Positions 58,130 through 60,000 of a DNA stretch of 60,000 nucleotides are shown here, piece after piece. The stretch lies in the NCBI GenBank assembly GCA_014529385.2, contig CM043969.1, forward strand, positions 73,244,176 to 73,304,175, in the 5' to 3' direction. The notes under the pieces are model-generated. The model was not told where the DNA came from and made no database searches. It saw nothing but the letters and a program-made list of their open reading frames with translations. The first letter of the stretch is position 1. The number at the start of each line of letters is the position of its first letter. Source of the DNA: Adiantum capillus-veneris. Taxonomy: Eukaryota > Streptophyta > Polypodiopsida > Polypodiales > Pteridaceae. The position numbers and the translations under genes are program-made.

Positions 58130-58387
58130 ATGCACATAATGCATCAACTTGTATATCTGTTAAATGATGGCATGATGACTAGAGCTACAAACACCAAATG
58201 TGCAACACACAAAAAAACACTTACTCATAAGAGCGGTTGTTGGAGAAACATGTTTGTGCTTGCTGGTGCTTTGGTCAATATGTATGCCAAATGTGGCACG
58301 AGTCTCTCAGCCCAACCTACTTGTTTTGGCACCCAACTTCATCAGCCCCCTGGTCAACCCTTCATTGAGACTCCCCTAAGTTTGTAG
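58130..58387 (+). pseudogene. PPR-protein fragment
   Basis: KSGCWRNMFVLAGALVNMYA followed by KCGT (about 58228-58300) matches the PPR repeat signature of plant organelle RNA-binding proteins (HxxIxKSG..xxxFVxxALVxMYAKCG). About one repeat is left in an 85-codon frame, and sequence either side is not PPR-like. Confidence 0.72.
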
Positions 58388-58399
58388 CCTTTTACATAG

Positions 58400-59062
58400 C
58401 ATGTTAATAGGGCAGGCCTGCAAAGAGAGACCCTACACATTTCAGAGAGATGGCCTCGAGACCCTAGCATTGAAAGGAGGCCAACTACTGTGAGAGCCAA
58501 CTGTCTTTGCCACCACAAGAGCTAGTGGACGTCATTGTCCTCGTCTATAGTGCTATTGTTGATGGCATCAATGATATTAGAGATATTGTTTGTTGTTTCC
58601 CGATCGCCCAACATGGCTAGGGCAATAAGTAAGCTCTAGGTTGTTTTTAGCAGATGCCAGGTGAAGGTCCCTCTCTAGATGCCATAGTTCTCTTAGGATG
58701 TAGATATCAGCCAAGGAGGATGGGTATTTGGCAGACAAGCAACTATGCATCAGATTCTTGTGCCACGTGGATGTATATTTTTGAATGTGGTCTAATTTAG
58801 TACAGTGAGAGTGAGTGGAAAAAATGAGAGCATGTGCATGTTGTCGGGCATGAGGCACCCAAAACAAGACCAACATATAATATACAATTGTGTGGTGCGA
58901 GCATGTGTCCACAACATACTTGGGCAAACCATGCTTAGTATTTATAGACGGATATATGTTTGATCTACACTGCTTCAGAGATTATCCCACAGATTGAGAT
59001 TTCCAAGAGACTCGATTTTGAGAAGGGGCATAGAAAGCAACGTCCATTTCGTCCATCTCTCT

Positions 59063-59136
<74 letters not shown>

Positions 59137-59454
59137 CATACAAAGACTATAAAGGCATCCTAATGTTGGTGGATGCTTATCACATAGAGCGCCCACATTT
59201 TGAATTAGCCTTCATCTAGCTCACATCCTCAATGACGTTTGTGCATTAGAAAAATAGAATATTCAATTCAAAGTTGAAATTGAAAGCAATATAAAGTTAC
59301 TATTGGTTTAAATAACAACCTTTTCAAATAGTAGGTTTGACCAAAGGCATTTCTAGATTTCTTGTTTCCTTTCATGCGTAGCTTCCTTCTTCTTGTGATG
59401 TGGCTCCTACCTCAATGTTAGACATTTGTACACCTGTTGTCTTGCCCCAAGCTA

Positions 59455-59509
<55 letters not shown>

Positions 59510-60000
59510 GCACCACACGTGTGAGCGTGCAAGGCTTTTGACCATCTCTCTGTTCCTTTATGGAGCATGTATGTTGTTGCCTCTTTGACGACTTCAAAAA
59601 CCATGGTAGGCTCCTCGTAGGTGCTCTAATGCACGCAATAATAGTTGCTATGTTTGTCTCTCTTGCACGTGGGTAGCTATCACTCATTGTTGGGGTTCAG
59701 GCCAACTGGTCGACGGACACCCATATCACTCACACATGGGTTGTTATCACTTGTTGTTGGGGTTCACGCCAACTAGCCAATGGACACCCATCTCCCTGAC
59801 TGTACTACTAATCTTATCTCTATTCTTTGGTCATACAGAAAAATAAGGAGCGCTTAGGTGATTCTAACCCTCGCTAATAACTCCACCCAAAACTCTATGT
59901 GTTCTCTTTACTTGCACAACACGCTAAGCACGCACGCATCCATGCACACACGCTTCAAAAAGTGATATCAGAGTCGATTGGTTGCCAACGAGAGAGCTTC
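58400..60000. other. Unassigned region with (CT)n tracts and a tandem pair
   Basis: (CT)n lies at 59056-59133 and 59466-59506. An imperfect duplication of about 70 bp (TATCACT..GTTGTTGGGGTTCA..GCCAACT..GGACACCCAT) lies at 59672-59805. No gene was recognised. Confidence 0.6.
59963..59974 (+). promoter_or_regulatory. Possible primer binding site at right edge
   Basis: TGATATCAGAGT matches the initiator Met tRNA complement TGGTATCAGAGC at 10 of 12 positions. It could mark a 5' LTR ending just before it, with the element running off the window. No LTR partner is visible, so this is tentative. Confidence 0.35.

Overview
This is a repeat-dense land-plant nuclear region. LTR retrotransposons with initiator-Met-tRNA primer sites, a Helitron, a plant LINE, a hAT-type short transposon, long (GA)n/(CT)n tracts and a PPR fragment all point to a plant. 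The GA-rich repeats and low gene density would fit a large-genome fern or similar lineage, but that is a guess. No complete cellular gene is visible. The cellular traces are a two-exon 5' piece of a NOP14-like nucleolar gene, a DEAH-box RNA helicase fragment and a PPR fragment.

Layout, left to right. 1-789 is the 3' end and LTR of a Ty3/gypsy element running off the left edge. 1352-3450 (-) is a gag-protease piece of another Ty3 element. 3508-10913 (+) is a complete but decayed Ty3 chromovirus (here G1) with two LTRs, a primer site, gag, protease, RT, RNase H, integrase, a chromodomain-like tail and a 5-bp target duplication. A solo LTR (family R1) sits in its gag. 11067-11737 is a hAT-like non-autonomous element with an 8-bp duplication. 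12088-13888 (+) is the 3' part of a second Ty3 family (G2). 13889-15384 holds R1 LTR sequence, and 15385-16440 (-) a Ty3 integrase fragment. 17137-17712 (-) is the NOP14-like piece. 18135-19987 (-) is the 3' half of a LINE. 24360-32634 (-) is a long but dead G2 element.

The right half is dominated by a Helitron (coding parts 35687-38240 and 49699-51390, +) carrying a stack of insertions. A Ty1/copia element (C, 38241-47448, -) sits inside its helicase coding region. Inside C's gag-pol lies a second copia-type element (D, 41508-45246, -) with no visible RT or integrase catalytic core but with about 630 codons of open frame broken by one UGA. Twelve bases beyond the C insertion point is a G2 solo LTR (47466-49698). 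It was later partly duplicated together with about 37 bp of Helitron coding sequence. Each of these three insertions shows a 5-bp target duplication (perfect for C and the solo LTR, 4 of 5 for D), so the order of events can largely be read. A LINE 5' half (52640-55150, -), several GA/CT tracts and small gene fragments fill the rest.

The most unusual object is element D. Its gag has an intact zinc knuckle. Its second ORF keeps diverged homology to the copia protease/GAG-pre-integrase segment and to the region after RT, joined by about 200 residues of acidic Ser/Glu/Gln-rich sequence. It shares a leader with the autonomous-type element C that it has invaded.
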